From Companilactobacillus pabuli (lineage in GTDB: Bacteria > Bacillota > Bacilli > Lactobacillales > Lactobacillaceae): a stretch of 64,000 nucleotides of DNA. Positions 10,741-20,110 of the stretch are shown here, piece after piece. Under the pieces are notes generated by a model. The model made no database searches. It was given only the letters and a program-made list of their open reading frames with translations, and was not told where the DNA came from. The translations under genes were made by a program, and so were the position numbers. The number at the start of each line of letters is the position of its first letter. Within the stretch, counting starts at the first letter, position 1. Location: assembly GCF_014058425.1 (NCBI RefSeq), contig NZ_CP049366.1, positions 1,116,001 to 1,180,000 of the forward strand. Reading direction: 5' to 3'.

Positions 10741-10862
10741 ATGATAATCCCTCCTTCCGATTTCTAACGTAACTGTCTATTGCTCTAGCAGTTCATATGT
10801 TATTATAACAAAAAGAAGATAATGTTCAAATAATTTTTTACATTTTTTTGGAGGAATTTATT

Positions 10863-11684
10863 ATGACACAGAAATTAGACGTTTTTGTATTGTCCGATGG
10901 CGTTGGAGAAACCGCTTTAAGAGTTGCAAAAGCAGCTTTCATTCAATTTCCAGAAATGGATACCACTTACACGAAGTATCCTTTTATCAAAAAAGATGAA
11001 CAGCTAGATAACATCTTATCAAAGGCCAAAGAAAAGAAAGCCGTCGTTTTGCACACAATTGTTTCAAAGGAAACTTGTAAAGTTATTAATGAATTTTGTC
11101 AAGATAACGGTATCGTCTACTACGATATCTTAAATCCGATAATTGGTACTTTCTCACAAATGACTAAACAAAAGCCCATTCGTAAAAAAGGCCTTATCCA
11201 TGAACTTGATCAAGATTACTTTGATATGATCTCAGCAATGGAATTCACTGTCAGCAATGATGATGGTCAAAATCCTAAAGGGTTCTTGGAAGCTGACCTT
11301 GTTCTTTTAGGTATCTCTAGAACCTCAAAAACGCCACTCTCACTTTATTTAGCTAATAAAAACATCAAGGTAGCCAATTTACCTCTAAGCCCTGTGACTG
11401 GCATTCCTGACGAATTATGGGAAGTCGATCCTAAAAAAATTGTCGGTTTAACTAATGATATCAACGTTTTGAGTAAAATCCGCAGTCAAAGAATGATTGC
11501 CTACGGTTTAAGTGCCAACACAACTTATTCTGAAGAAGACGAAATCCAAAAAGAACTTGATTACTCTAATAAATTATACAAAAAATTAGGTTGCCCAGTT
11601 ATTAATGTTGCCGACAGATCGATTGAAGAGACAGCCGCAATTATCATGGAAATTTTACATTTCGACGGTTATAAAAAAGGATAA
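10863..11684 (+). CDS. Pyruvate, phosphate dikinase regulatory protein (bifunctional kinase/pyrophosphorylase)
   Basis: 273 residues, DUF299/YqfL family. Family members inactivate PPDK by ADP-dependent threonine phosphorylation and reactivate it by Pi-dependent dephosphorylation. The start DVFVLSDGVGETALRVAKAA and the P-loop-like GISRTSKTPLSLYLA (about residue 155) are diagnostic. The ATG at 10863 is preferred over an in-frame TTG at 10848 because GGAGGAA lies seven bases before it. No ppdK gene is in the window, so the target is inferred from the family only. It is divergent from rpsU and ends at a hairpin that also borders a repeat element. Confidence 0.9.
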   Translation: MTQKLDVFVLSDGVGETALRVAKAAFIQFPEMDTTYTKYPFIKKDEQLDNILSKAKEKKAVVLHTIVSKETCKVINEFCQDNGIVYYDILNPIIGTFSQMTKQKPIRKKGLIHELDQDYFDMISAMEFTVSNDDGQNPKGFLEADLVLLGISRTSKTPLSLYLANKNIKVANLPLSPVTGIPDELWEVDPKKIVGLTNDINVLSKIRSQRMIAYGLSANTTYSEEDEIQKELDYSNKLYKKLGCPVINVADRSIEETAAIIMEILHFDGYKKG

Positions 11685-11702
11685 CTCTTCAATTTTTTAT
11701 AA

Positions 11703-11735
11703 AAAAGAGCTCGATTCTTGTGGGGGTTCTTTCTT
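11703..11735 (+). terminator. Terminator after the PPDK regulatory gene
   Basis: Hairpin with arms AAAGAGCTC and GGGGGTTCTTT (G-T wobbles) around the loop GATTCTTGTG. Its loop and arms resemble, in inverted order, the nfo terminator at 12238-12276 on the other side of the repeat element. Confidence 0.65.
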
Positions 11736-11741
11736 AAGTTA

Positions 11742-12233
11742 GGTTACTGCTAGATGTCGTCGTCCGTTCTGCTTTGTGGACGCTGGAACGTACTGGGCGC
11801 AACTTGAAGCTAATTCCAGAACCGGGGATCATCTCCAAGATTGACCTTTCACTAAGCAATAAATTGCTAAGTGAAATTTCAGTACTGAGCATCCACAAAG
11901 CTGCCACTCCCGACGGGAAAACGTTTTTTATTATTTATTTTAAACAACTCAAAATTAAAAATAGCATCTATTCAGATATAGTCAATTAATGTGGCTACCA
12001 TTATCTGAATAGATGCTTATTTGTTTGATTCTATAAAAATTGAAAATCACTATTCAGTCCGGAATGGCAAAGAAAATTGGCTCAATAGTGAGATTATTCT
12101 TAGCAACTTGTTGCTTAGAATAAGGCCGAGTTTTGAGATTTTGCGCACTTGGTTTATGCAAAAGCTCAAAATCGTGCCCACTACGTTCCAGCCAAATTTT
12201 CTTTGCTATGGAGGACGGAATCCTAAACTAACC
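11742..12233. repeat. Composite palindromic repeat element, copy 1
   Basis: The element consists of two related folding units. Unit A (11771-11901) is bounded by GCTTTGTGGACGCT and AGCATCCACAAAGC; unit B (12067-12206) by GCAAAGAAAATTGGCT and AGCCAAATTTTCTTTGC. Each contains an outer stem, a short inner stem, a perfect hairpin (TTTCACTAAGCAAT in A, ATTCTTAGCAAC in B) and a second hairpin. Units A and B share the block TACGTTCCAGC and an AGGCC linker, pointing in opposite directions. A spacer hairpin (AGCATCTATTCAGATA with TATCTGAATAGATGCT) lies between them. Outer ends carry GGTTA... and ...CCGTC, and 13-base perfect inverted repeats TTAAGTTAGGTTA are at 11734-11746 and 12229-12241. An inverted second copy is at 28329-28728. 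No transposase is encoded, so a MITE-like element or a dispersed structured RNA are both possible. Confidence 0.85.
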
Positions 12234-12237
12234 TAAC

Positions 12238-12276
12238 TTAAAAAAGAAGCCCTTGTGGAATCGGACTCTTTTTTTC
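12238..12276 (-). terminator. Terminator after nfo
   Basis: Minus-strand hairpin AAAGAGTCC / GGGCTTCTTT with loop GATTCCACAA and a following T run. It overlaps the last base of nfo. Confidence 0.6.
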
Positions 12277-13172
12277 TATGCATTAATTAGTTTTTCTTTC
12301 ATTTCTGGGTCAAATTTATTAGCCAAAAGCATTTCAATTTCTGGCTTAAATGGAGCAATTCCCTTTTTGTCGTTTTCATCCCGTTTAACATATGGAGTTT
12401 CCATAATTTTAGGAATATTCTTCAATTGTGGGTGGTGAGCCACATAACTCAAAGCATCAAAACCAATCGTACCAAAACCGATGTCTTCATGGCGGTCTTT
12501 ATGTGAACCACGTTCATTCTTGGAATCGTTTAGATGAATAACTGATAGGTTCTCCAAACCAATAATATGATCAAATTCATTCAATACACCATCAAAATCG
12601 TTTTTGACATCATAACCAGCATCACTCATGTGACAAGTATCCATTGTGACAGACAATTTATCGTTTTGCGCACAATTATCAAAAATTTGAGCGATTTGTT
12701 CGAAACTTGTTCCCACTTCAGTACCTTTACCGGCCATCGTCTCAATTGCAATTGAAACCTTTTGATTAGGATCAATTATTTCGTTCAAAGCTTGACCAAT
12801 TTGTTTCAAAGCAACGTCAGGTCCTTGTTTTAAATGAGCACCGGGGTGAAAACTAAGTGCCTGAATTCCTAAAGCATCGCAACGTTTGATCTCACCACGC
12901 ATAAAATCGATGCCAAATTCTAATTTATCAGGTTTTAAAGTATTTCCTAAATTAATAATATAAGGCGCATGACCGATAATATTTTTAATGCCATACATCT
13001 CCAATAGACGTTGACCTTCAGGTATATTCATCTCCGAAACATCTTTACGACGAGTATTTTGAGGAGCACCAGTAAAAATCATCATCGCATTAGCACCATA
13101 ACTATGAGCTTCCTTAGCAGAGCCTGCAAGCATTTTAGGGGCCTTCATCGCCACATGTGAACCAATTATCAT
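12276..13172 (-). CDS. nfo: Endonuclease IV (AP endonuclease)
   Basis: 298 residues. It is a zinc-dependent enzyme that cleaves 5' of abasic sites in base excision repair. Diagnostic blocks are [48 protein letters not shown] and [20 protein letters not shown], which supply the three-zinc ligand set (TIM barrel). ATG 13172 is chosen, with GGAGGG eight bases upstream; a longer in-frame extension to 13310 overlaps the neighbouring gene and lacks family similarity. Confidence 0.95.
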   Translation of the reverse strand: MIIGSHVAMKAPKMLAGSAKEAHSYGANAMMIFTGAPQNTRRKDVSEMNIPEGQRLLEMYGIKNIIGHAPYIINLGNTLKPDKLEFGIDFMRGEIKRCDALGIQALSFHPGAHLKQGPDVALKQIGQALNEIIDPNQKVSIAIETMAGKGTEVGTSFEQIAQIFDNCAQNDKLSVTMDTCHMSDAGYDVKNDFDGVLNEFDHIIGLENLSVIHLNDSKNERGSHKDRHEDIGFGTIGFDALSYVAHHPQLKNIPKIMETPYVKRDENDKKGIAPFKPEIEMLLANKFDPEMKEKLINA

Positions 13173-13213
13173 CCGTATCCCTCCATATTTAAAAATCAAA
13201 TAAAGTATAGCAT

Positions 13214-13246
13214 ACAAAAAAGCGAAGCCTTTTGACCTCGCTTTAG
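13214..13246 (-). terminator. Terminator after the YitT-family gene
   Basis: Minus-strand hairpin with arms AAAGCGAGGT and GCTTCGCTTT, followed by a T run; it begins within the last codons of the YitT gene. Confidence 0.8.
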
Positions 13247-14121
13247 TAAATATGAGCTTGATAAAACCTACCCATGACTTTGACCGTATCCGTAACACTA
13301 ACGAAAGCATGCGGATCAGACAACGACATTGCCGTACTTAAATCATGCAATTCCGAACGTGAGATAACTGTGAAAAGAATCGTCTTCTCTTCATGTTTAT
13401 AAGCACCTTCAGCGTCATGAACGATAGTAATACCACGTCTCATTTCATTTTGAATTTGTGTAATAACGTTTTTAGGTTTAGAAGTAACAATCATAACTTG
13501 CAGTTTTTGATCCTTGTTATAAATCATATCAATAACTTGTCCGTTGATGAAGATACTGACCGCACTGTACAAAGCGTGGACCCAACCGAATAAGAATCCC
13601 GCGCAAGCAACGATAAACACATTGAACATGATGTTGATCGTACCAACACTCTTACCGGTTTTTTTACGCAAAATGATTCCTAAAATATCAATTCCACCAG
13701 TGGAAATACCGTTTCTCAAAGCCATTCCTGTACCAAAACCGTTAGCTACCGCACCAAAAATGGCACAGACTAAAGGATCAGCTGTAATCTTGACTGGTGG
13801 TAACAAGTGCATCATCGTACTGGCTAAAGCAACCGCAATAACCGTAAAAATGGTAAACTTGTGATCAATTTTTCGCCAAGAAAGTACGAATAACGGTGCA
13901 TTCAATGCGAAGTACATAATCGCTGTTGAAATGTCGAATGGAAACCACCGATGTGAAATTGTTGAAATTAATTGCGCAGCACCAGTTACTCCTGAACCAT
14001 AAATTCCACCCGGTGTCCAAAACATGTTAACCGCTACAGATACCGCGATGGAATATAGAAATGCTACTGAAATTTTGGATAAGTACTGATGCCTTTCGAT
14101 CAGCTTATCTAATTCACCCAT
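13243..14121 (-). CDS. YitT family membrane protein (DUF161 + DUF2179)
   Basis: 292 residues. Five or six hydrophobic segments occupy the first 190 residues, including the family motif [13 protein letters not shown], and a soluble C-terminal DUF2179 domain (about 200-285) ends with [18 protein letters not shown]. The function is not established; family members are multi-pass membrane proteins with a small ligand-binding-like C-terminal domain. It is transcribed alone, with its own terminator. Confidence 0.88.
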   Translation of the reverse strand: MGELDKLIERHQYLSKISVAFLYSIAVSVAVNMFWTPGGIYGSGVTGAAQLISTISHRWFPFDISTAIMYFALNAPLFVLSWRKIDHKFTIFTVIAVALASTMMHLLPPVKITADPLVCAIFGAVANGFGTGMALRNGISTGGIDILGIILRKKTGKSVGTINIMFNVFIVACAGFLFGWVHALYSAVSIFINGQVIDMIYNKDQKLQVMIVTSKPKNVITQIQNEMRRGITIVHDAEGAYKHEEKTILFTVISRSELHDLSTAMSLSDPHAFVSVTDTVKVMGRFYQAHIY

Positions 14122-14198
14122 ACTAAAATTTCTCCTAATTGTCTTAAGTTACTTACAACATATTAGCACAAATCCTAGTATTTTCAGACTTTTTCGAG

Positions 14199-14717
14199 CT
14201 ATTTACGATGATTTTTGATATATTCTGCTCGACCGCCGCTCTCTTCCATTTCAAAGCGTAAAGGATTCTTTTTGTAGAAGTCTTGGTGGTAGTCCTCAGC
14301 AGGCCAAAACTTAGTAGCAGGCTGAATTTTAGTTACGATAGGGTCACTAAATTCTCCTGACTCAGCTAGTTTCTTTTTAGATGCTTCAGCAACTTCTTTT
14401 TGAGTTTCATTTTGGTAAAAGATTACTGGACGATAACTATCGCCACGATCTTGAAATTGACCCATAGCATCAGTTGGATCAGCCACTTGCCAATAAATTT
14501 CAACTAAATCTTGATAAGAAATCACATCATTATCAAAAGTGATCTCTACAGATTCAGCATGACCAGTAGTTTCGGTACAAACTTGTTCGTAAGTTGGATT
14601 ATCGACGTGACCGCCACAATATCCAGACACAACTGAAATGATTCCTGGTTGTTCATCAAATGGCTTAACCATGCACCAGAAACAACCTCCAGCAAAAATA
14701 GCAGTTTCTTTAGCCAC
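14199..14717 (-). CDS. msrA: Peptide methionine (S)-S-oxide reductase MsrA
   Basis: 172 residues, full length. The catalytic motif GGCFWC stands at residues 10-15 and [16 protein letters not shown] near residue 135. It reduces the S epimer of methionine sulfoxide in oxidised proteins. The start is GTG (14717), sharing its G with the msrB stop TAG, so translation is coupled to msrB. Confidence 0.96.
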   Translation of the reverse strand: MAKETAIFAGGCFWCMVKPFDEQPGIISVVSGYCGGHVDNPTYEQVCTETTGHAESVEITFDNDVISYQDLVEIYWQVADPTDAMGQFQDRGDSYRPVIFYQNETQKEVAEASKKKLAESGEFSDPIVTKIQPATKFWPAEDYHQDFYKKNPLRFEMEESGGRAEYIKNHRK

Positions 14718-15160
14718 TAGTCAGCATCTCCTTCGTCAACGTATTTTTTGTAATCTGAGTAGCCTTTTTCGTCCATTTCATCATAAGGAATGAATTTTAA
14801 AGCAGCTGAATTGATACAATATCTCAATCCACCCAATTCTTCTGGTCCATCAGTAAAGACGTGGCCCAAATGAGAGTCAGCTGATTCACTTCTAACTTCA
14901 GTTCTTTCACGACTTAATCTGGTATCACGTTTTTGCTTTAATTTAGCAATTGGTTCACTAAATGATGGCCAACCGCAACCAGCATCGTATTTTTTAGCTG
15001 AAGAAAATAGTGGTTCACCACTAGTAATATCAACATAGATACCCTTTTTGTAGAAATCATCGTACTTTCCACTAAAAGGACGTTCTGTGGCAGCATGTTG
15101 AGTTACTTGGTACTCCTCATCATTTAAGTCAGTTAAATCCTTCTTGTATTCGTTTGACAT
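14717..15160 (-). CDS. msrB: Peptide methionine (R)-S-oxide reductase MsrB
   Basis: 147 residues. It reduces the R epimer of methionine sulfoxide. [14 protein letters not shown] and the catalytic cysteine in RYCINSAAL are present. The two CxxC zinc pairs of some MsrB proteins are absent, as in many firmicute forms. AAGGAGTGA precedes the ATG. It is the first gene of an msrB-msrA pair that covers both epimers. Confidence 0.96.
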   Translation of the reverse strand: MSNEYKKDLTDLNDEEYQVTQHAATERPFSGKYDDFYKKGIYVDITSGEPLFSSAKKYDAGCGWPSFSEPIAKLKQKRDTRLSRERTEVRSESADSHLGHVFTDGPEELGGLRYCINSAALKFIPYDEMDEKGYSDYKKYVDEGDAD

Positions 15161-15262
15161 AAAATCACTCCTTCTGAATTTATATTAACTAGTATAAACT
15201 TTTCGAATATTAATTCCACCACTCTGCTCATAAACTTACAGTCTCAAGTGATAGCCATGCTC

Positions 15263-15284
15263 AATTGTGCACAATTTAAATTGT
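15263..15284. promoter_or_regulatory. Overlapping perfect palindromes upstream of msrB
   Basis: AATTGTGCACAATT (15263-15276) and ACAATTTAAATTGT (15271-15284) are two perfect 14-base palindromes that share six bases, about 100-125 bases upstream of msrB and downstream of aspS. They could be an operator for msrBA; this is inference from symmetry only. Confidence 0.35.
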
Positions 15285-15315
15285 TTTCTAATTTTAATTT
15301 AATTTAAATTCCATA

Positions 15316-15367
15316 AAAAAACAGTTCTATCAGAGGTAAAATACATCCCTGATAAAACTGTTTTTAA
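15316..15367 (-). terminator. Terminator after aspS
   Basis: Long hairpin with arms AAAACAGTTCTATCAG and CTGATAAAACTGTTTT around a GGTAAAATACATC loop, T run in the minus direction. It closes the hisS-aspS operon. Confidence 0.88.
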
Positions 15368-15382
15368 ATATCATCTAATTAA

Positions 15383-17152
15383 TTAGTCTTTCTTGCTAAC
15401 TTCAATTCCAAGATCATCTAATTGTTGTTTTGAAACTTCAAGTGGAGCGTGTGTCATTGGTTCTGTGGCGTTTGAATTTTTAGGGAATGCAATCACGTCA
15501 CGGATATTGTCTTTGCCTGATAGTAACATAGCAAATCTATCCAAACCAATAGCCAAACCACCATGTGGAGGACAACCGTATTGCAAAGCATCCAATAGGA
15601 AGCCAAATTGTTCATAAGCTTTTTCTTTGGTAAAGTTCAAAGCTTTAAGCATCTTTTCTTGAATCTTGTAGTCGTGAATACGGATTGAACCACCACCAAG
15701 TTCGTAACCGTTTAGAACGATATCGTAACTTTGAGCATAAGCTTTGTGAGGATCTTCACCATCATCTAGATAATGAACATCTTCTTCATTTGGCATTGTA
15801 AATGGATGGTGAGCAGCAGTCCATCTTTGGATTCCTTCATCATATTCGAACAATGGCCAATTTACGACCCAGATAAAGGCAAATTCTTTAGGATCATACA
15901 AGTTTTGTTCCTTAGCAATAGCTTTTCTCAAGTAACCTAATGAGTCAGCAACAACCTTCTTATTATCAGCAACGAATAATAGTAAGTCATTGTTTTCAAG
16001 ACCAAGTGTTGAAACTAATTGTGCTTCTTGAGCCTTGATGAACTTAGATACACCACCAGTCAATTCGTTGTCATTGAACTTAGCCCAAGCTAGTCCTTTG
16101 GCACCAAAACGCTTGATGTACTCTTGATAGCTTTCAATATTCTTTCTTGAGTACTTGTCAGCACCATCTTTAACAACGATAGCCTTAACTTGACCACCAT
16201 TATCGATAGTTCCCTTGAAGACTTTGAATTCTGTATCTTTGAAGACATCGTTTAAGTTTTGTAGTTCCATACCGAAACGAACATCAGGCTTATCAGAACC
16301 AAAGCGGTGCATAGCGTCATCCCAGTTGATTCTTGGGAATGGAGTCTTAACTTCGATACCCTTTTCATCCTTCATAACACGAGCAATAAGGCCTTCAGTA
16401 ACAGTTTGAATTTCTTTTTGGTTCATGAAACTAGTTTCAAGGTCAATTTGAGTAAATTCTGGTTGACGGTCACCACGAAGATCTTCATCACGGAAACAGT
16501 GAGCCAATTGGAAGTAACGGTCAAATCCACCAACCATCAATAGTTGCTTGAACAATTGTGGTGATTGTGGAAGTGCGAAGAAACGTCCAGGATAAACACG
16601 TGAAGGTACTAAGTAATCACGAGCACCTTCTGGTGTTGATGGTGTTAGGTTTGGTGTTTCAATATCGATAAAACCATTTTCGTACAAGTATTCGTTAACT
16701 GAATGCTTGATTTGAGCACGTGTTCTGATAGCTTTTTGCATTTCAGGTCTACGTAAATCAAGGTAACGATACTTTAATTTTGTTTCTTCTGAAGAGTCGA
16801 TACCATCTTTGATTTCAAATGGTGGTGTCAATGATTTGTTAAGGATTTCAACTTTTTCAACAACAACTTCAACTTTACCAGTTGTCATGTCGTCGTTAGT
16901 AGCACCTTCACCACGAAGTCTAACAGTACCCAAAACATTAATAACGTATTCTGAACGCAATGTTTCAGCGATATCTAAGACATCTTGGTGATCAGTATTG
17001 AAAACTAACTGTACGATGCCTTTGTAATCTCTAAGGTCGACGAAGACCAATCCACCTAAATCACGACGGCGTTGAACCCAACCATCTAAAGATACTTTTT
17101 GGCCAACATATTTTTCAGTAATGTTGCCACAATAATCTGTTCTTTCTTCCAT
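15383..17152 (-). CDS. aspS: Aspartyl-tRNA synthetase
   Basis: 589 residues, bacterial-type length with the GAD insertion domain. N-terminal OB anticodon-binding domain ([20 protein letters not shown]), then class II motifs: motif 2 [18 protein letters not shown] and motif 3 [13 protein letters not shown]. Whether it is discriminating or also charges tRNA-Asn cannot be decided here. It starts two bases after the hisS stop, with GAGGGATAAAC as the ribosome site inside the hisS end. It should be controlled by the T-box ahead of hisS. Confidence 0.97.
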   Translation of the reverse strand: MEERTDYCGNITEKYVGQKVSLDGWVQRRRDLGGLVFVDLRDYKGIVQLVFNTDHQDVLDIAETLRSEYVINVLGTVRLRGEGATNDDMTTGKVEVVVEKVEILNKSLTPPFEIKDGIDSSEETKLKYRYLDLRRPEMQKAIRTRAQIKHSVNEYLYENGFIDIETPNLTPSTPEGARDYLVPSRVYPGRFFALPQSPQLFKQLLMVGGFDRYFQLAHCFRDEDLRGDRQPEFTQIDLETSFMNQKEIQTVTEGLIARVMKDEKGIEVKTPFPRINWDDAMHRFGSDKPDVRFGMELQNLNDVFKDTEFKVFKGTIDNGGQVKAIVVKDGADKYSRKNIESYQEYIKRFGAKGLAWAKFNDNELTGGVSKFIKAQEAQLVSTLGLENNDLLLFVADNKKVVADSLGYLRKAIAKEQNLYDPKEFAFIWVVNWPLFEYDEGIQRWTAAHHPFTMPNEEDVHYLDDGEDPHKAYAQSYDIVLNGYELGGGSIRIHDYKIQEKMLKALNFTKEKAYEQFGFLLDALQYGCPPHGGLAIGLDRFAMLLSGKDNIRDVIAFPKNSNATEPMTHAPLEVSKQQLDDLGIEVSKKD

Positions 17153-17154
17153 GT

Positions 17155-18426
17155 TTATCCCTCGATTTTTTTCAATTCTTCGGCTAAGTTATCCAATGAA
17201 ACACTAACTTGTTCAGTAGTTTCCATATTCTTAACGTTAGCAGTCTTGTTTTCTAATTCACTGTCACCAATAGTTACAGTATACTTAGCATTCAAATTAT
17301 TAGCTGTCTTGAATTGAGCTTTAATTTTTCTTTGAAGATAATCTTTGTCTGCACTAAATCCAGCTTTACGTAAGTCAGATAAAATTTTGACTGAGGCACG
17401 TTCAGCTTTTTCACCAATAGTGACCAAGTAAACGTCCAAACCATTTTGAATAGGTAAATCTTCATCTTTAAGAAGAAGCATTAAACGTTCAACACCTAAT
17501 CCAAAACCAATACCAGGGGTTTGTGGTCCACCTAGTTCTTCAACTAAGCCATTGTATCTACCACCAGCCAAGACAGTAATTTCTTTATTGTCAAAGGCTG
17601 GATCAGTTACCATGAATTCAAAAATTGTGTGGTTATAATAATCAAGTCCACGAACCATTGTTGAATCCACTTCGTAATTGATATCCAAGTCATCCAAAAG
17701 ACCCTTGAGATACTCAAAACGTTGTTCTGAAGCTTCATTCAAGTAGTCCAAGATTGAAGGTGCATTAGCAACGATTTTCTTATCGCCAGCATCTTTACTA
17801 TCCAAAATTCGCAAAGGATTCTTTTCCAAACGAACCTTTGAATCATCACTTAGTTGATCTTTAAATGGTGTGAAATAGTCGACCAAAGCTTTGTGATAAG
17901 CAGCACGTGATTCTGGATCACCTAGAGTATTCAAAGCAACCTTCAAATTTTTAATACCCAAACGATTCAAGAATTCCAAACCAACTGAAATAATTTCAGC
18001 GTCTAATTCTGGTGAATCAGAACCAAAAGCTTCAACTCCGATTTGGTGGAATTGACGTTGACGACCTGATTGAGGGCGTTCATATCTAAACATTGGTCCC
18101 TTGTACCAAACTTTGTATGGCTTGATTTGTTCTGGACCATAAAGTTTATTTTCTACGAAAGCTCTAACGACTCCGGCTGTTCCTTCTGGTCTTAAAGCAA
18201 TGTGTCGGTCACCTTTGTCGTGAAAATCATACATTTCTTTAGAAACAATATCAGATGTGTCACCTGATGATCTTTCAAAGACGTCGTATGATTCAAAGAT
18301 TGGTGTTCTAATTTCTGAAAAACGATACTTATTAAATGTATCAGCTGCGATAGATTCCACGTATTGCCATTTGCTTGATTCGCCAGGCAAAATATCCATG
18401 GTCCCCTTTGGTTTTTGATAACGCAT
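17155..18426 (-). CDS. hisS: Histidyl-tRNA synthetase
   Basis: 423 residues. Class II core with [12 protein letters not shown] at the N-terminus, the histidine-specific signatures [13 protein letters not shown] and [23 protein letters not shown], and a C-terminal anticodon-binding domain. ATG 18426 is chosen (AAGGAGGATTTT upstream); a 23-codon extension would translate through the T-box terminator and is rejected. It is the first gene of hisS-aspS. Confidence 0.97.
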   Translation of the reverse strand: MRYQKPKGTMDILPGESSKWQYVESIAADTFNKYRFSEIRTPIFESYDVFERSSGDTSDIVSKEMYDFHDKGDRHIALRPEGTAGVVRAFVENKLYGPEQIKPYKVWYKGPMFRYERPQSGRQRQFHQIGVEAFGSDSPELDAEIISVGLEFLNRLGIKNLKVALNTLGDPESRAAYHKALVDYFTPFKDQLSDDSKVRLEKNPLRILDSKDAGDKKIVANAPSILDYLNEASEQRFEYLKGLLDDLDINYEVDSTMVRGLDYYNHTIFEFMVTDPAFDNKEITVLAGGRYNGLVEELGGPQTPGIGFGLGVERLMLLLKDEDLPIQNGLDVYLVTIGEKAERASVKILSDLRKAGFSADKDYLQRKIKAQFKTANNLNAKYTVTIGDSELENKTANVKNMETTEQVSVSLDNLAEELKKIEG

Positions 18427-18439
18427 AAAATCCTCCTTA

Positions 18440-18640
18440 AAATAAAAAACACCCTTGTCCAAATAAGACAAGGGTGCATTTTTGCACGGTACCACCTAGT
18501 TTTGTTGCTGCAGTTAACGCCTGCCAAACGATTTAGTAACGTCACACAAATAATTGTCATCTGTTCTCAGCAGCCAGACTCTCTGTAAAACAATCTCATT
18601 TGATTTGCAATATACATATAAACTACCAAAAACATGAGAA
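18440..18640 (-). promoter_or_regulatory. T-box leader of hisS-aspS, with promoter
   Basis: On the minus strand the T-box core AGGTGGTACCGTGC is at 18484-18497. It is followed by a terminator with arms CACCCTTGTC (18450-18459) and GACAAGGGTG (18467-18476) and a T run. Upstream are the stem I landmark AGAGAGTCTGG and CTGCTGAGAACAG, so this leader has a full-size stem I. Candidate specifier codons are GAC (Asp) at 18541-18543 or 18556-18558; I see no CAC or CAU in this stretch. A -35 TTGACA is at about 18640-18645; the -10 is weaker (TTTATA region). This non-coding stretch of about 320 bases up to the amidase gene holds nothing else I can recognise. Confidence 0.9.
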
Positions 18641-18750
18641 ATGTCAAGTTTTGGGAATAAAATATCATTATATTCTTTCAAGTTGAACTATTATTCAGTA
18701 AAATAAGGATATACAATTGTCAGTAATTAGACAGCAAAGGAATCAGTCAA

Positions 18751-20061
18751 ATGAAAAAAATAAAAACTTTTTTTATGAAGAACCGGATTCTTCTTGCCAT
18801 TTTGTTATTACTCGCCTTGTCTAGTTGGTCGACAGTGGCTTTAGCAAGTGCCAATGCTGTTGTCGTTCAGTCTGACTCCGTCAATGTTCGTGTTGGGCCC
18901 GGTCTTTCCTACGCCAATATGGGCCAAGTTAAAAAGGGTGACAAACTAGCCATCCTAGACGAAAAGAATAAATGGTATCAAGTAAGATTATCTGGAGATA
19001 AAATTGGCTGGGTCGCCAGCTGGTTGATCGATAACACGGAAGTTAGTTCGGCAACCAATAAAGTTGGAATCGTCAAGGTTCCCAATACGACTGTCTTCAA
19101 GAATGCCGATGCCAATAGTGACGTTCTAGGTACAATTGAACAATCGCAAAAAGTCACAATCATGTATCAAGAACAAGACTGGACACAAATCTTGTATAGT
19201 GGTACTGCTGGTTGGGTCAAATCAAGCTTTATTCAAGGTACCGATAAGACATCAGGTTCAACTAACGCTTCTGACTCTGCTAATTCATCCGACAACGATA
19301 TTAAAAAAGTTACCGTTACCCAACCTAGTACCAAGTTAAGGATTGAGCCTAATCAAAATGGTCGTGTTGTAAAGACGGCTAAAGTCGGCAAACAATTTGA
19401 TTATCTTGGTAAAGATGGTAAATGGTATAAAGTTCGTGATTCCGATGGTTCAGTTGGATACATTGCTAGTTGGGTCGTAACTATTTCCGGTACTAAGAGT
19501 GCCGTTAAATCCGCTGCTACTAATATTTCTGAAGCCACGATCGTAATTGATCCTGGACACGGTGGCGATGATTCCGGTGCTGAATCCAAGAAGAATACCT
19601 ATGAAAAGAACTTTACCCTCGCCTACGCCAAAGCTATCAAGCAACAACTTGAAAAAACTGGTGCACGTGTAGTCTTAACTAGATCAGGCGATGACAGTAA
19701 GTCACTTGGTCAAAGAGCTCGTTTGTCTAGTAAGATTCAAGCCGACGCATTTATCAGTTTGCACTTTGACTCCAGTGCCCAAGCAAATGCCGGTTCTGGT
19801 TTGACAACTTACTACTACAATAAAAATAAAGATGGCGAATTGGCCGATGACTTAAATAGTCAGCTAAAGAGTCTCTCCATTGGCAACCGTGGTACTGCTC
19901 AAAAAGACCTTTACGTCTTGCACTATAACAGTCAACCATCTGTCTTAATCGAACTAGGCTATATCAATTCCAAATCTGATTATAAATACATCAATTCAGC
20001 TAAATATAAACAACAAGTTGCGACTGATGTAACTAATGGCTTGAAAGAATACTTTAAATAA
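18751..20061 (+). CDS. N-acetylmuramoyl-L-alanine amidase with three SH3b domains
   Basis: 436 residues. Signal peptide at residues 1-32 (KKIK...ILLAILLLLALSS...ALASA), three bacterial SH3 domains (about 35-95, 105-165, 190-250; motifs VNVRVGPG, GWVASW, GWVKSSF, KLRIEPN), then an Amidase_3 domain from about residue 265. Zinc and catalytic residues are seen in VIDPGHGGDD, YEKNF, ISLHFD and VLIELGYINS. It should be exported and cut the amide bond between MurNAc and the stem peptide. Its place between hisS and dtd/rel recalls yrvJ of Bacillus. AAAGGAATC precedes the ATG. Confidence 0.93.
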   Translation: MKKIKTFFMKNRILLAILLLLALSSWSTVALASANAVVVQSDSVNVRVGPGLSYANMGQVKKGDKLAILDEKNKWYQVRLSGDKIGWVASWLIDNTEVSSATNKVGIVKVPNTTVFKNADANSDVLGTIEQSQKVTIMYQEQDWTQILYSGTAGWVKSSFIQGTDKTSGSTNASDSANSSDNDIKKVTVTQPSTKLRIEPNQNGRVVKTAKVGKQFDYLGKDGKWYKVRDSDGSVGYIASWVVTISGTKSAVKSAATNISEATIVIDPGHGGDDSGAESKKNTYEKNFTLAYAKAIKQQLEKTGARVVLTRSGDDSKSLGQRARLSSKIQADAFISLHFDSSAQANAGSGLTTYYYNKNKDGELADDLNSQLKSLSIGNRGTAQKDLYVLHYNSQPSVLIELGYINSKSDYKYINSAKYKQQVATDVTNGLKEYFK

Positions 20062-20110
20062 AAAAGAAGTTCTGAGTAAGATTTTATCTCTTACTTAGAG
20101 CTTCTTTTTT
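20061..20110. terminator. Bidirectional terminator between amidase and MFS genes
   Basis: Arms AAAAAGAAGTTCTGAGTAAGA and TCTTACTTAGAGCTTCTTTTTT around TTTTA; A and T runs on both sides let it serve both convergent genes. The MFS stop codon lies inside it. Confidence 0.85.

Noticed and set aside
11774-12236. Two open frames of 71 codons inside repeat copy 1
   Set aside because: Their similar counterparts in copy 2 arise because the DNA is repeated. They lack ribosome sites, and base changes preserve stems and loops rather than codons.
18427-18495. N-terminal extension of hisS
   Set aside because: It would translate through the T-box terminator stem; the ATG 18426 has AAGGAGG.
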